From Burkholderiaceae bacterium (GTDB taxonomy: Bacteria > Pseudomonadota > Gammaproteobacteria > Burkholderiales > Burkholderiaceae): 52,594 nucleotides of DNA. Location: assembly GCA_947380285.1 (NCBI GenBank), contig CANCQD010000002.1:1-52594 (forward strand), in the 5' to 3' direction. Shown here piece after piece: positions 10,057 through 19,562 of this stretch (position 1 is its first letter; each line of letters begins with the position of its first letter). Both the position numbers and the translations under genes were made by a program. The notes below the pieces were generated by a model. It was not told where the DNA came from and made no database searches. It saw only the letters and a program-made list of their open reading frames with translations.

Positions 10057-10704
10057 TTAAAGGCTGCGTGACTTACGCTGGAGATTTTTTACTTCGTTCA
10101 GGAGTTCTTGACGCTCGGAATCATTTAGGTTGTCGCTACCATCTAAGCGACGTGCACCATCAAAACGCTTATCCCAATAGAGGCTACCAAGATCGTCCAC
10201 ACGAACATTCGTTCCCTTAGAAGGAGAGTGAATGAATTTGTTATCGCCTACATAAATTCCCACATGAGAAAAAGTGAGACGCATGGTGTTAAAGAATACG
10301 AGATCGCCTGGTTGCAATTCTTCACGGGTAATGGGTTTACCAACACGACTCATTTGAGTTGACTTACGTGGCAACAAGAAACCAAGCTTGTCTTTAAAGA
10401 CGTAGCCTACAAAGCTGCTGCCATCTAATCCGGATTGCGGTAATTCGGTGTCAGAGCGATAACGTACGCCAATCACTTCCATAGCGCGATTAATCAATTC
10501 TTCTGATTTACCTGTAACGGTATCAGCCAAGCGATCTGATACGCGAGCAATATAAGAACGCCCAGCCTGAAACATGCTCTCTTTTGGAACCACTGCATCA
10601 GCTGATGCCTCTATCGCGGTATCAGCCGCATAAGCAGATAGCGAAAGGACTGCGCTTAAGCTCAGGCCCAGTAGTTTTAAAAGTAGTGCTTTTTTCAATG
10701 ACAT
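10057..10704 (-). CDS. NlpC/P60 (C40) family protein lacking the catalytic cysteine
   Basis: NlpC/P60 proteins are cysteine peptidases that cut peptidoglycan stem peptides in the periplasm. The 215-residue product has a signal peptide (cleavage near AYA-AD, residue 27), a helix-rich stretch and the NlpC/P60 fold (about 65-185). Where the family has Asp-Cys-Ser-Gly, this sequence reads SGLDGSSFV: the nucleophile position (residue 95) is Gly, codon GGC, and the following Gly is Ser. The catalytic His (TFSHVGIYVG, His147) and a downstream His159 are kept. It is therefore probably a pseudoenzyme with a binding or regulatory role, unless the read is wrong: one T-to-G change would convert Cys TGC to GGC. 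It stands alone after brnTA. Confidence 0.85.
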   Translation of the reverse strand: MSLKKALLLKLLGLSLSAVLSLSAYAADTAIEASADAVVPKESMFQAGRSYIARVSDRLADTVTGKSEELINRAMEVIGVRYRSDTELPQSGLDGSSFVGYVFKDKLGFLLPRKSTQMSRVGKPITREELQPGDLVFFNTMRLTFSHVGIYVGDNKFIHSPSKGTNVRVDDLGSLYWDKRFDGARRLDGSDNLNDSERQELLNEVKNLQRKSRSL

Positions 10705-10852
10705 CGAATCAGTTTAACAAAGAACCCTTAATTAACCAAGAATTCAGTCTATGCTTAAGTCTTTGTTTATAAAGATAAATTTGCATTAAATAGGGGCAAA
10801 TGCACCAATTTAGCCCATTTGAAGAGGATTTTTGCCCTCCCCTAACACCTAC

Positions 10853-12514
10853 CTAAGTCAATTCAGCAGCGGCAAAAAGTGCTTTGGTATAGATCTGCTG
10901 GGGGTGCTTGATGAGGGTTTCGGTATCTCCGAACTCCACTACCCTGCCTTCTTTAAGAACCATTACCTCATGAGACATTGCTCTAATCACCGCTAAGTCA
11001 TGACTAATCATGAGATAAGCTAAGTTGTACTTTTTCTGCAGCTCAGTCAATAAAGCAAGTACCTGCTTTTGAATAGAGACATCTAATGCAGACGTAGGCT
11101 CATCTAAAACCAAAATTTGTGGGCGCAAGATTAAGGCGCGGGCAATCGCAATCCGTTGCCGCTGTCCACCAGAAAACTCATGGGGATAACGAAGAAGCGC
11201 GGAGCGATCTAAACCCACCTCTTTGAGTATGTCGACTACGCGCGTCTCGCGTTCTGCAGCCGAGAGTTTTGGCAAGTGCACATCCAAACCTTCAGAAACA
11301 ATCTGTAAGACATTCATGCGTGGCGAGAGTGATCCAAAGGGATCCTGAAAAATCACCTGCAAGCTAGAACGCATCGCGCGCCGTTCAATGGGTTTCAGTT
11401 TCTGCCAGTCACTACCAAGCACATCAACATTACCGGTAACCTCTGCGGCTGAGTCGCCCAATAAACCAAGCACCGCCATACCCAATGTCGTCTTACCTGA
11501 ACCAGATTCACCAATTACACCAATGGTTTGACCTTGCTTTAATGCAAAGCTAACTTTCTTTAACACCTTGTGTGGTGGCACCTTTTTAAACCAAGAAACT
11601 GATTCTGAGCTTGGGTAAGCAACAGATAACTCTTCGGTTTTTAATAGCACTGGAGCCAAAGGCATGAGTGGCGCCAAGTCGCGCACTGGCTCGCTATTGA
11701 CTAAGGCCCGGGTGTACGGATCTTCTGGATGCTGAAAAACTTGCTTAGTCGATCCAGATTCCAACAAGTTACCTTGATTCAGCACCGCTACGCGTTGTGC
11801 AAAATGCTTTACCAAATTGAGATCATGGGTAATGAGGAGTATTCCCATCCCACCATGATCTTTAGATTCTTCTTGAAGCTCCTTTAATAAATCTAAAATC
11901 TGTAAACGCAAACTCACATCTAATGCGGTCGTAGGTTCATCTGCAATCAATAGGCGCGGCTTACATGCCAAAGCCATGGCAATCATTGCACGCTGTCGTT
12001 GACCACCAGAGAGTTGATGTGGATAGGAATGAAAACGACGCTCAGGCTCAGGAATTCCTGTCTTTCTGAGCAAGTCAACCGCAGCATCAATCGAGTCTGC
12101 CTTAGAAATCAAAGGTTGATAGATTTGTACCGCTTCAATAATTTGATTGCCAACAGTAAACAATGGGTTCAGCGCTGTCATTGGCTCCTGAAACACCATG
12201 GCTATTTCGCGCCCACGAATTTCACGAATATCTTGCATAGACATTGAGAGCAAATCTACTGTGCCACTTCCGTCATTTTTATTCCACAGAATCTTTCCAG
12301 AAACTTTGGCACCCTCAGGCTCTAGGCGCAAAGGCGCCAAAGCAGTCAGTGTCTTGCCAGAGCCTGACTCCCCCACTAAAGCAACGCGTTCACCTATACC
12401 GATTTCTAAATCTAAATGATTGACGGCAAACTTTTCTCGTCGGCCTGATCCAAATGAAATGCAGAGATCTTCATAACGCAATAAGGATTGCTTTGGAGCT
12501 GAACTTCCACTCAT
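10853..12514 (-). CDS. yejF: oligopeptide ABC transporter ATP-binding protein, YejF type
   Basis: This is the double ATPase that powers the YejABEF importer for peptides (microcin C-type compounds in E. coli). The 553-residue protein is a tandem of two ABC domains. Walker A motifs GESGSGKT occur at 48-55 and near 333-341. ABC signatures are LSGGQRQR and FSGGQRQR, and Walker B motifs end in ADEP and LDEP. The oligopeptide-type extension after each domain is present (EDPYTRALV, QQIYTKALF). The start overlaps the yejE stop by four bases. The single-chain fusion is the normal YejF layout, unlike separate OppD and OppF. Confidence 0.94.
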   Translation of the reverse strand: MSGSSAPKQSLLRYEDLCISFGSGRREKFAVNHLDLEIGIGERVALVGESGSGKTLTALAPLRLEPEGAKVSGKILWNKNDGSGTVDLLSMSMQDIREIRGREIAMVFQEPMTALNPLFTVGNQIIEAVQIYQPLISKADSIDAAVDLLRKTGIPEPERRFHSYPHQLSGGQRQRAMIAMALACKPRLLIADEPTTALDVSLRLQILDLLKELQEESKDHGGMGILLITHDLNLVKHFAQRVAVLNQGNLLESGSTKQVFQHPEDPYTRALVNSEPVRDLAPLMPLAPVLLKTEELSVAYPSSESVSWFKKVPPHKVLKKVSFALKQGQTIGVIGESGSGKTTLGMAVLGLLGDSAAEVTGNVDVLGSDWQKLKPIERRAMRSSLQVIFQDPFGSLSPRMNVLQIVSEGLDVHLPKLSAAERETRVVDILKEVGLDRSALLRYPHEFSGGQRQRIAIARALILRPQILVLDEPTSALDVSIQKQVLALLTELQKKYNLAYLMISHDLAVIRAMSHEVMVLKEGRVVEFGDTETLIKHPQQIYTKALFAAAELT

Positions 12515-13536
12515 GAGCGACCTCCATTCATCAGACCGGCCTTACGAGAATCAAAAGCATTGCGCAATGCTTCGCCCATAAAAGTGAGTAGCAACAAGGT
12601 TGCAACCAAGACTATGAATGTAGATAAGGAGATCCACCATGCATCCAGATTGCTTTTTCCTTGGGAAAGTAACTCACCAAGACTAGGGGTTCCTGGAGGA
12701 ACACCTAAGCCTAAAAAATCTAGACTAGTTAACGATAAGATTGCGGCACTCATGCGAAAAGGCAAAAAGGTAATTACTGGTGTCAAGCTATTAGGCAGAA
12801 TATGACGCCACATGATTTGCACATTCGTCAAACCCAGAGCACGCGCCGCACGCACATACTCCAAAGCACGATTACGGAAAAATTCTGCGCGGACATAGTC
12901 CGATAATCCCATCCAACCAAATGCTGCCAACAAAATAATTAATAAAGAAACACTGGGATTAAAGATAGAGGCAAAAATAATGAGCAAGTACAACTCAGGC
13001 ATGGCCGACCAGATTTCAATTAAGCGCTGAGAAACCAAGTCAAACTTGCCACCAAAGAACCCCATTAAGGATCCAGTAACGATGCCTACACTGACTCCCA
13101 CGATGGTGAGTGCTAGACCAAACAAAATGGACAAACGAAAGCCATAAATGAGGCGAGCTAATACATCGCGCCCACGATCATCGGTCCCGAGCCAATTCTC
13201 CCAAGACGGCGGCGCAGGATTAGGCGCCTGAGAAAAGTAGTTCAGCGTCTCGTAGCTATAGTGAATCGGAGGATAGATCGCCCAATTACCATTGCTAGTG
13301 ACATTCCTACGAATATCCGGATCTAAGAAGTCCGTAGGTGTTGCAAAGTCCCCACCAAAAACCGTTTCAGGCTGGCTCTTCACAATCGGAAAATAGAAAT
13401 GGCCTTCGTAGCGAACCACTAGAGGCTTGTCATTCGCAATCAACTCAGCGCACATCGATAAACCAAATAGGACCATGAAGATCCAAAGGCTCGCATAACC
13501 CATGCGGCTATTTTTGAAACGCTGCCAACGATTCAT
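12511..13536 (-). CDS. yejE: oligopeptide ABC transporter permease, YejE type
   Basis: This is an inner-membrane permease subunit of the YejABEF importer. The protein has one N-terminal membrane segment (SLWIFMVLFGLSMCAE), a long periplasmic loop typical of YejE (about 100 residues) and then the BPD permease domain with five more segments. The coupling-helix motif is EYVRAARALGLTNVQIMWRHILPN. The start is taken at the ATG whose bases overlap the yejB stop (ATGA), giving 341 residues (MNRWQRF...). A longer frame reaches 17 codons further upstream, but those codons overlap yejB and look unlike a signal region. Confidence 0.92.
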   Translation of the reverse strand: MNRWQRFKNSRMGYASLWIFMVLFGLSMCAELIANDKPLVVRYEGHFYFPIVKSQPETVFGGDFATPTDFLDPDIRRNVTSNGNWAIYPPIHYSYETLNYFSQAPNPAPPSWENWLGTDDRGRDVLARLIYGFRLSILFGLALTIVGVSVGIVTGSLMGFFGGKFDLVSQRLIEIWSAMPELYLLIIFASIFNPSVSLLIILLAAFGWMGLSDYVRAEFFRNRALEYVRAARALGLTNVQIMWRHILPNSLTPVITFLPFRMSAAILSLTSLDFLGLGVPPGTPSLGELLSQGKSNLDAWWISLSTFIVLVATLLLLTFMGEALRNAFDSRKAGLMNGGRS

Positions 13537-14609
13537 GAACCCCCTCCCGCACCAAACTGAATGCGTGGGTCTACATATACATAACAAAGATCAGAAATTA
13601 ACTTCGTAAACAATCCAATCAAAGTAAATAAATACAAAGTGCCAAAGACCACAGGGTAGTCACGACGCATGACTGACTCGTAAGAGAGCAAGCCAAGACC
13701 ATCCAGCGAGAACAGCGTCTCGATCAATAATGAGCCGGTAAAAAAAGCGCCAATAAATGCTGCCGGGAAACCCGTCACTAACGGTAAGAGCGCATTACGG
13801 AATACGTGCTTCCATAGCACCTGCTTTTCAGTGAGGCCTTTTGCGCGCGCAGTCAAAACATATTGCTTGCGAATCTCCTCTAAGAAGGAATTCTTGGTGA
13901 GCATAGTGACTACGGCAAAGCTACCGAGAACAGAAGCAGTAATCGGTAACACTAAATGCCACAAGTAATCCATGACCTTGCCAATCAAACTGAGATCACT
14001 CCAGTTATCTGAAGTTAAGCCTCGCAGCGGAAATAACTGCAAGAAACTTCCGCCTCCAAAGAGCACTAGCAATAAGACGCCCAGCACAAATCCTGGAATC
14101 GCATACCCAACCAAAATCATGCTGCTAGTAATAGCATCAAAGCGAGAGCCATCGCGTACTGCCTTAGCAATGCCGAGAGGAATGGATACCAGGTAAGTAA
14201 TAAAGAAGGTCCATAAGCCAATACTGATTGAGACTGGCAATTTAGAGACAACTAAGCTCCAAACGCTTTCGTGTTGGTAGTAGCTTTGCCCCAAATCAAA
14301 TCTGGCAAAGCGTCCCAACATCATGAAATAACGCTCGAGTGGTGGCTTATCAAATCCATACAAAGCTTTCACTTCTTCAAGGCGCTGTGCATCTACACCT
14401 TGGCGACCGCGATATGTTGAACCAGAACCAGAAGATTCTGAGCCACCTGTAGCAGCGCCACCCTTTCCTTTTAACTCAAGAACCATTTGCTCTACAGGTC
14501 CGCCTGGAACAAATTGCACTACCGCAAAAGTAAGCGTCAACACACCCAAGATGGTTGGGATCATTAATAACAAACGCTTAAAAATATAGGCGCGCATTTG
14601 ACCTTGCAT
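13533..14609 (-). CDS. yejB: oligopeptide ABC transporter permease, YejB type
   Basis: This is the partner permease of YejE. The 358-residue protein begins with the DppB/OppB-type segment AYIFKRLLLMIPTILGVLTLTF and the VQFVPGGPVEQ loop. It then has five further membrane segments and the coupling motif KQYVLTARAKGLTEKQVLWKHVFRNAL. A Gly/Ser-rich insertion around residues 50-65 lies in the periplasmic loop. The ATG shares one base with the yejA stop (TAATG), which supports this start over the Met four codons later. It is the second gene of yejABEF. Confidence 0.93.
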   Translation of the reverse strand: MQGQMRAYIFKRLLLMIPTILGVLTLTFAVVQFVPGGPVEQMVLELKGKGGAATGGSESSGSGSTYRGRQGVDAQRLEEVKALYGFDKPPLERYFMMLGRFARFDLGQSYYQHESVWSLVVSKLPVSISIGLWTFFITYLVSIPLGIAKAVRDGSRFDAITSSMILVGYAIPGFVLGVLLLVLFGGGSFLQLFPLRGLTSDNWSDLSLIGKVMDYLWHLVLPITASVLGSFAVVTMLTKNSFLEEIRKQYVLTARAKGLTEKQVLWKHVFRNALLPLVTGFPAAFIGAFFTGSLLIETLFSLDGLGLLSYESVMRRDYPVVFGTLYLFTLIGLFTKLISDLCYVYVDPRIQFGAGGGS

Positions 14610-16477
14610 TATTTAGCCTCTTCTTTCCACCAATTTTGCATGATCCATGCCTCGGCCGAGTAATATAAAGGAGGCTCTGGATAGCGCATCTCATGACGGA
14701 AGGCAACGCGATGGGTTGGGTTGTACCACTGCGGAACGACGTAATAACTATTCCATAAGACCCTGTCTAGAGCCCTCGTGGCAGTTCTTAACTGCTCGCG
14801 ATTTTGTGCCTTGGTAATTTCTTCGATTAATGCGTCTACTACTGGCGATTGCACACCAATCACATTGTCAGAACCCTTTTCTTTGGCGGCTTGACTACCA
14901 AAGCGATCCCAAAGCTCGTTGCCGGGATTTTGGGAATCCTGAAAACGCACGGTCGTCATGTCAAAGTCATACTCATTCATGCGTTTTTGATGTAAAGCAA
15001 AGTCGCTTGTCCGGATATCTACTTGCACCCCTAACTTTTCTAAGTTGCGCACATAAGCAGAGATCACCCTCAAGAAGAATCCGCCGTCTTCCACAATCTC
15101 AAAACGAAATGGCTCACCCTTTTCATTTCGCAATGCACCGTCGCGATATTGCCAGCCAGCATGCATGAGGAGCTCACGTGCTTTCTTTAAATTCTGGCGC
15201 AAGCTACTTGGCGGCGTTGTCGATGGCGCTGCAGACATTGGACCAAAGACGGCATCCGGGACCCACTGCGGATATTTAGCCTTCAGGGGCTTTAGCAGCT
15301 TTAATTCCCCTTCAGTTGGCTTACGAGGACCATCAAAGTTGGCACTCAAATCACTGTTCGTGAAATAGCTATTGATTCGACTGTATTGATCAAAAAAGAT
15401 TTGGCGATTGAGCCATTCAAAATCGAGTGCATAACCCAGCGCTTCACGCACACGCACATCTTTAAAAATGGGGCGTCTGACATTCATGGCGAAGCCTTGC
15501 ATACCAGCGCCATTGTGATTTAAGAATGCTTTCTTTAAAAGAATGCCTTTGTCAAATTTAGAGCCCACATATCCTTTGGCCCAAATCTTGGCACGATACT
15601 CAACGAGGGCATCAAACTCCCCTGCCTTAAAGGCCTCCAACCTAACAGCATCATCACTGTAGAGTTTGTAAAGCACTCGATCAAAGTTATAAAAGCCAAC
15701 GCGGACATTTAAGGGTTTACTAAGTTGATCTACCCAATAGTTTGGATTCTTTTTAAAAACAATGGATTTACCTGCCTTAAAAGATTCAATTAAATAAGGG
15801 CCGCTACCAATCGGAGCTTCAAAGGCAAGCTTCTCAAACGGAATGACCGTTCCATCGGGCTGCTTACCCCAGTTACGTGAGAACACTGGGAAGGTTCCGG
15901 CCAAGATAGGAAGCTCAGCGTTGTTATTCTTAAAATCAAAGCGAATGGATCGATCCGATAAAACTACTGCCTCTTTAATGTCTGCAAAAGTAGTTTTATA
16001 ACGAGGGTGAGCTTTACCACTCATCAAAGTATCAAAGCTATATTTAACGTCGGCCGCTAGTACCGGACTACCATCCGAAAACATGGCCTCAGGGCGAATA
16101 TGAAAGGTGACCGACTGATGATCTTTGGCCACCTGAATATCGTCCGCCAATAAACCGTAAATACTCGAGACCTCATCCGCACTCCCTTCAGCCAAGGACT
16201 CAAACATCAAATCGATTCCCGGGGCAGTGATGCCTCTCAGGGTAAATGGGTTGAACTTATCAAAGCTCGTTCTTTGCCCTGGGTTTGGCAAGACCAGGGT
16301 TCCGCCACGGGGGGCGTCGGGGTTAACGTAATCAAAATGGGCAAATCCATCGGGATATTTGGGCTTGCCGTATTGCGCAATCCCCTGTCCCGCCAGTGCT
16401 ATGTTGGCCCCAAGCCCCACTAGCAGGGCTAGCAGCAAGAAATAGGCAATTTGTCGAATGGGCTTTAGGGTGGGCAT
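14609..16477 (-). CDS. yejA: extracellular oligopeptide-binding protein, YejA type
   Basis: This is the periplasmic solute-binding protein (SBP family 5) of the YejABEF system. The 622-residue protein has a signal peptide (residues 1-29, cleavage near ALA-GQ) followed by the SBP5 fold: HFDYVNPDAPRGGTLVLPN, ADVKYSFDTLMSG, GSGPYLIESFKAGKSIVFKKNPNYW and the late YDFDMTTVRFQDSQNPGNEL segment. The length matches YejA rather than the shorter OppA or DppA. It heads the operon, 50 bp from the divergent fabI. YejABEF imports oligopeptides and microcin C in enterobacteria; the native ligand here is unknown. Confidence 0.93.
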   Translation of the reverse strand: MPTLKPIRQIAYFLLLALLVGLGANIALAGQGIAQYGKPKYPDGFAHFDYVNPDAPRGGTLVLPNPGQRTSFDKFNPFTLRGITAPGIDLMFESLAEGSADEVSSIYGLLADDIQVAKDHQSVTFHIRPEAMFSDGSPVLAADVKYSFDTLMSGKAHPRYKTTFADIKEAVVLSDRSIRFDFKNNNAELPILAGTFPVFSRNWGKQPDGTVIPFEKLAFEAPIGSGPYLIESFKAGKSIVFKKNPNYWVDQLSKPLNVRVGFYNFDRVLYKLYSDDAVRLEAFKAGEFDALVEYRAKIWAKGYVGSKFDKGILLKKAFLNHNGAGMQGFAMNVRRPIFKDVRVREALGYALDFEWLNRQIFFDQYSRINSYFTNSDLSANFDGPRKPTEGELKLLKPLKAKYPQWVPDAVFGPMSAAPSTTPPSSLRQNLKKARELLMHAGWQYRDGALRNEKGEPFRFEIVEDGGFFLRVISAYVRNLEKLGVQVDIRTSDFALHQKRMNEYDFDMTTVRFQDSQNPGNELWDRFGSQAAKEKGSDNVIGVQSPVVDALIEEITKAQNREQLRTATRALDRVLWNSYYVVPQWYNPTHRVAFRHEMRYPEPPLYYSAEAWIMQNWWKEEAK

Positions 16478-16527
16478 ATATGCAACAATTGTAGATAGCT
16501 AATCATATTTGAAGTAAAGGACACAAC

Positions 16528-17313
16528 ATGGGCTTTCTCACCGGCAAAAAAATCCTCATTACCGGCCTCCTTTCCAACCGCTCTATTGCCTATGGCATTG
16601 CCAAGGCCTGCCACCGTGAAGGTGCTGAACTAGCGTTTACCTATGTGGGCGAACGTTTTAAGGGCCGGATTGTTGATTTTGCAAAAGAATTCAATACCGA
16701 ACTGATATTTGACTGCGATGTCGGTAGTGATGAACAAATCAGCGCCCTTTTTAAGGATTTAGCCAAATCCTGGCCTCAGTTTGACGGCTTTGTACATGCA
16801 ATTGGCTTTGCTCCACGCGAGGCGATTGCTGGCGATTTCTTGGAAGGCCTATCTCGAGAAGGCTTCAAGATTGCGCATGACATCTCTGCCTATAGCTTCC
16901 CTGCAATGGCGAAAGAAGCGCTACCGATGTTGCGCGACAAATCTTCATTGCTCACATTGACTTATTTGGGATCCATGAAGAATGTTCCTAACTACAACAC
17001 CATGGGCCTTGCAAAAGCATCTCTTGAGGCTTCTGTTCGCTACCTCGCCGGCTCAGTAGGACCAAAAGGCATTCGTGCTAACGGCATCTCTGCAGGCCCA
17101 ATTAAAACTTTGGCCGCATCTGGTATTAAAGGGTTTGGCAAAATTTTAGAGGCAGTTGAACAAACTGCACCCCTACGTCGCAACGTGACAATTGATGATG
17201 TAGGCAATACCGCCGCATTCTTATTGTCTGACTTGGCCAATGGCATTACCGCTGAAATCATTTATGTTGATAACGGCTTTAGCCAAGTGGTCGGCGGAAT
17301 GGATGAAGTTTGA
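16528..17313 (+). CDS. fabI: enoyl-[acyl-carrier-protein] reductase (NADH) FabI
   Basis: FabI carries out the last reduction of each fatty-acid elongation cycle, trans-2-enoyl-ACP to acyl-ACP, in the cytoplasm. The 261-residue protein has the atypical SDR nucleotide motif ITGLLSNRSIAYGIA. The catalytic residues Tyr146, Tyr156 and Lys163 (YNTMGLAK, the Y-x6-K pattern of FabI) are in the same numbering as E. coli. Both the length and the motif separate it from ordinary SDRs. A GGA ribosome-binding sequence precedes the ATG. The stop overlaps the next gene (chrA) by four bases, so the two are translationally coupled although unrelated in function. Confidence 0.96.
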   Translation: MGFLTGKKILITGLLSNRSIAYGIAKACHREGAELAFTYVGERFKGRIVDFAKEFNTELIFDCDVGSDEQISALFKDLAKSWPQFDGFVHAIGFAPREAIAGDFLEGLSREGFKIAHDISAYSFPAMAKEALPMLRDKSSLLTLTYLGSMKNVPNYNTMGLAKASLEASVRYLAGSVGPKGIRANGISAGPIKTLAASGIKGFGKILEAVEQTAPLRRNVTIDDVGNTAAFLLSDLANGITAEIIYVDNGFSQVVGGMDEV

Positions 17314-18638
17314 GCATTCCACTACGTGAAGCCCTGAAGTTTTGGGCCAAACTAGGCTTCATCAGTTTCGGTGGGCCTGCAGGTCAAATTGCAGTTCTGC
17401 ACCAAGAGTTAGTTGAAAAGCGTCGCTGGATTTCTGAGCGGCGCTTTTTACATGCGCTCAACTATTGCATGCTGTTGCCAGGACCTGAAGCCCAACAGCT
17501 GGTTACCTATATAGGCTGGCTGATGCATCGTAGTTGGGGTGGCATTCTGGCAGGCAGCCTCTTTGTACTGCCATCCTTGTTTATCTTAATTGGCCTATCT
17601 TGGGTTTATCTCACCTTTGGACAGGTTCCCTGGATTGCCGCCATTTTCTTTGGCATTAAACCCGCTGTCACTGCGATCGTATTACACGCTGCAGTACGCA
17701 TTGGCAAGCGCACCATTCATAACCAAGTGCTTCAGTGGATTGCGCTTGGATCCTTTCTCGCTATCTTCATTCTCAATCTGGCTTTCCCCATCATCGTGTT
17801 GATAGCTGCTGCGATCGGATTCTGGGGTGGTAAACGCTATCCAGAGTATTTCCAGCAAGGTGGTGGTCATGATGCAAAGAAAGAAAAACAATATGGCGCT
17901 GCCATCATTGATGATCACACCCCCACGCCTGAGCATGCAAAATTTACTTATTTAAAAGCCATTCGTCATGGTCTGATTGCGCTCACATGCTGGTTACTCC
18001 CAATTGGTGCTTTAGTAGCCATCTTTGGCTGGAAGACCCTCTATCCCAATATTGCGTGGTTCTTTACCAAAGCTGCCTTTCTGACTTTTGGTGGTGCTTA
18101 CGCCGTTCTTCCGTACGTTTATCAAGGTGCAGTCGAGCACTTTCATTGGCTCAGCGCCAATCAAATGATTGACGGCTTAGCTCTGGGTGAAACAACACCA
18201 GGGCCACTCATTATGGTGGTGGCTTTTGTGGGCTACCTTGCTGGACATATTCAATCCCTAATCGGCAATAGCAATCCATTTTGGTTTGGCGTAATCGGCG
18301 CCTGTGTAGCCACCTGGTTTACTTTTTTACCTTCCTTCTTTTTCATTCTAGTTGGCGGCCCCCTCATTGAGTCAACGCATGGCAAGCTTGGATTTACCGC
18401 CCCACTCACAGCTATTACCGCCGCAGTCGTTGGGGTCATCGCCAATCTTGGTCTATTTTTTGCGTATCACGTCTTTTTACCTAGAGGCTTTAGCGGCTCC
18501 ATTTCTTGGGTCTCGATCCTCATCTGCGCATTAGCTGGATTGGCCTTATTTAAGTTTCAGAAAGGCGTTTTGTCGGTATTGGGCGGGTCTGCATTAGCTG
18601 GATTGCTGTTCTATTTCATCTCCGTTTTGATGGGGTGA
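17310..18638 (+). CDS. chrA: chromate transporter ChrA (CHR family)
   Basis: CHR-family proteins export chromate, probably by proton antiport; many members have unproven substrates. The 442-residue protein is a full-length two-domain member. Each half has a CHR motif: FWAKLGFISFGGPAGQIA with LPGPEAQQLVTYIGW in the first, and AAFLTFGGAYAVLPY with GLALGETTPGPLI in the second. About ten membrane segments are visible. Translation starts at a TTG overlapping the fabI stop (TTGA). This is an uncommon start, but no better in-frame ATG lies before the first conserved motif. It may lead into the following metabolic genes, which begin 22 bp later. Confidence 0.92.
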   Translation: MSIPLREALKFWAKLGFISFGGPAGQIAVLHQELVEKRRWISERRFLHALNYCMLLPGPEAQQLVTYIGWLMHRSWGGILAGSLFVLPSLFILIGLSWVYLTFGQVPWIAAIFFGIKPAVTAIVLHAAVRIGKRTIHNQVLQWIALGSFLAIFILNLAFPIIVLIAAAIGFWGGKRYPEYFQQGGGHDAKKEKQYGAAIIDDHTPTPEHAKFTYLKAIRHGLIALTCWLLPIGALVAIFGWKTLYPNIAWFFTKAAFLTFGGAYAVLPYVYQGAVEHFHWLSANQMIDGLALGETTPGPLIMVVAFVGYLAGHIQSLIGNSNPFWFGVIGACVATWFTFLPSFFFILVGGPLIESTHGKLGFTAPLTAITAAVVGVIANLGLFFAYHVFLPRGFSGSISWVSILICALAGLALFKFQKGVLSVLGGSALAGLLFYFISVLMG

Positions 18639-18660
18639 GCTTTTCTACAAGATTGGCATA

Positions 18661-19545
18661 ATGGAACTCATGCGAATCGAACCTCACACTATCACTCACC
18701 TGCAGGAATGGCTTGGTAAAACCGAGTCCCTTCAAGACATTGTCACTGCAGCGCCTGTACGCGCACTATCAGCAACCTTAGATCGTGATGATGCTGCGCC
18801 CAGTGCAGGGACTTTTTTACCCGAGCTATGGCACTGGCTGTACTTTCTTCCACATGCTCGCCAATCTGAAATTGGACCTGACGGTCATCCCAAAAGGGGC
18901 GGCTTTCTGCCACCGGTACCACTGCCACGACGTATGTGGGCGGGCAGCCGCATTGAATGGCTAAAGCCGCTTACCGTTGGAGATGAGATTGAGCGCGTCT
19001 CCACTATTGAATCTGTTACCCACAAAGCAGGTCGCACTGGTGATTTGATTTTCGTATTAGTCAATCACAAGATCTCAAACCAACATGGTCTTGCGATCAT
19101 TGAAGAGCATGACATTGTGTATCGCGATGCGCCAGGGCCAGATGACAAGCCCGTTCCTCCAACTCCAGCGCCTACTGATGCCAAGTGGAGCAAAACCATC
19201 ACGCCGGATGATGTGCTGCTGTTTCGCTACTCAGCGCTGACTTTTAATGGTCATCGCATTCACTACGATCGTAAGTATGTCACCGAGGTTGAAGGCTATC
19301 CAGGTTTAATCGTACATGGCCCCTTGATTGCAACCCTACTCGTTGACTTGGTGCGTCAAAGTATTCCGGGATGCACACTCAAGAGCTTTGAGTTCCGTGC
19401 GATTCGCCCTACTTTTGATATCAATGTCTTCACAGTAAATGCCAAGCCAGATTTAGAAAAAGATCCTAGTGGAAAAACCATCTCCATTTGGGCGCAAGAT
19501 CACGAAGGCTGGCTCACCATGCAAGCTACTGCTGTTTTAAATTAA
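18661..19545 (+). CDS. MaoC/HTD2-like hydratase, itaconyl- or mesaconyl-CoA hydratase candidate
   Basis: The 294-residue protein is a double hot-dog enoyl-CoA hydratase of the FAS1-like/HTD2 group, which includes mesaconyl-C4-CoA hydratase and itaconyl-CoA hydratase. The N-terminal half carries the FAS1-like domain (LPELWHWLYFLPHARQSEIG, LPRRMWAGSRIEW). The C-terminal half has the MaoC catalytic pattern RYSALTFNGHRIHYDR with the EGYPGLIVHGP strand. Family members add water to a branched dicarboxylic acyl-CoA to give citramalyl-CoA. The CitE-like lyase two genes downstream would cleave such a product, which supports the idea. The substrate is inferred. An alternative ATG lies three codons in. 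Confidence 0.8.
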   Translation: MELMRIEPHTITHLQEWLGKTESLQDIVTAAPVRALSATLDRDDAAPSAGTFLPELWHWLYFLPHARQSEIGPDGHPKRGGFLPPVPLPRRMWAGSRIEWLKPLTVGDEIERVSTIESVTHKAGRTGDLIFVLVNHKISNQHGLAIIEEHDIVYRDAPGPDDKPVPPTPAPTDAKWSKTITPDDVLLFRYSALTFNGHRIHYDRKYVTEVEGYPGLIVHGPLIATLLVDLVRQSIPGCTLKSFEFRAIRPTFDINVFTVNAKPDLEKDPSGKTISIWAQDHEGWLTMQATAVLN

Positions 19546-19562
19546 TCAATCACTTTTTATTT

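Noticed and set aside
10792..10837. Repeat GGGCAAA/TTTGCCC with a 30-nt loop between yejF and the NlpC/P60 gene, considered as a terminator
   Set aside because: Only 7 bp with a long loop and no following T run on either strand; likely chance.
13537..13587. Longer start for yejE
   Set aside because: The extra 17 codons overlap yejB, while the ATG overlapping the yejB stop gives the usual operon arrangement and a normal N-terminus.
17682..17936. Minus-strand frame inside chrA
   Set aside because: Shadow of a clearly conserved gene, with no signal of its own.
19488..19562. Longer start for the MmgE/PrpD gene
   Set aside because: It would overlap the preceding hydratase gene, and the extra residues do not resemble the family.
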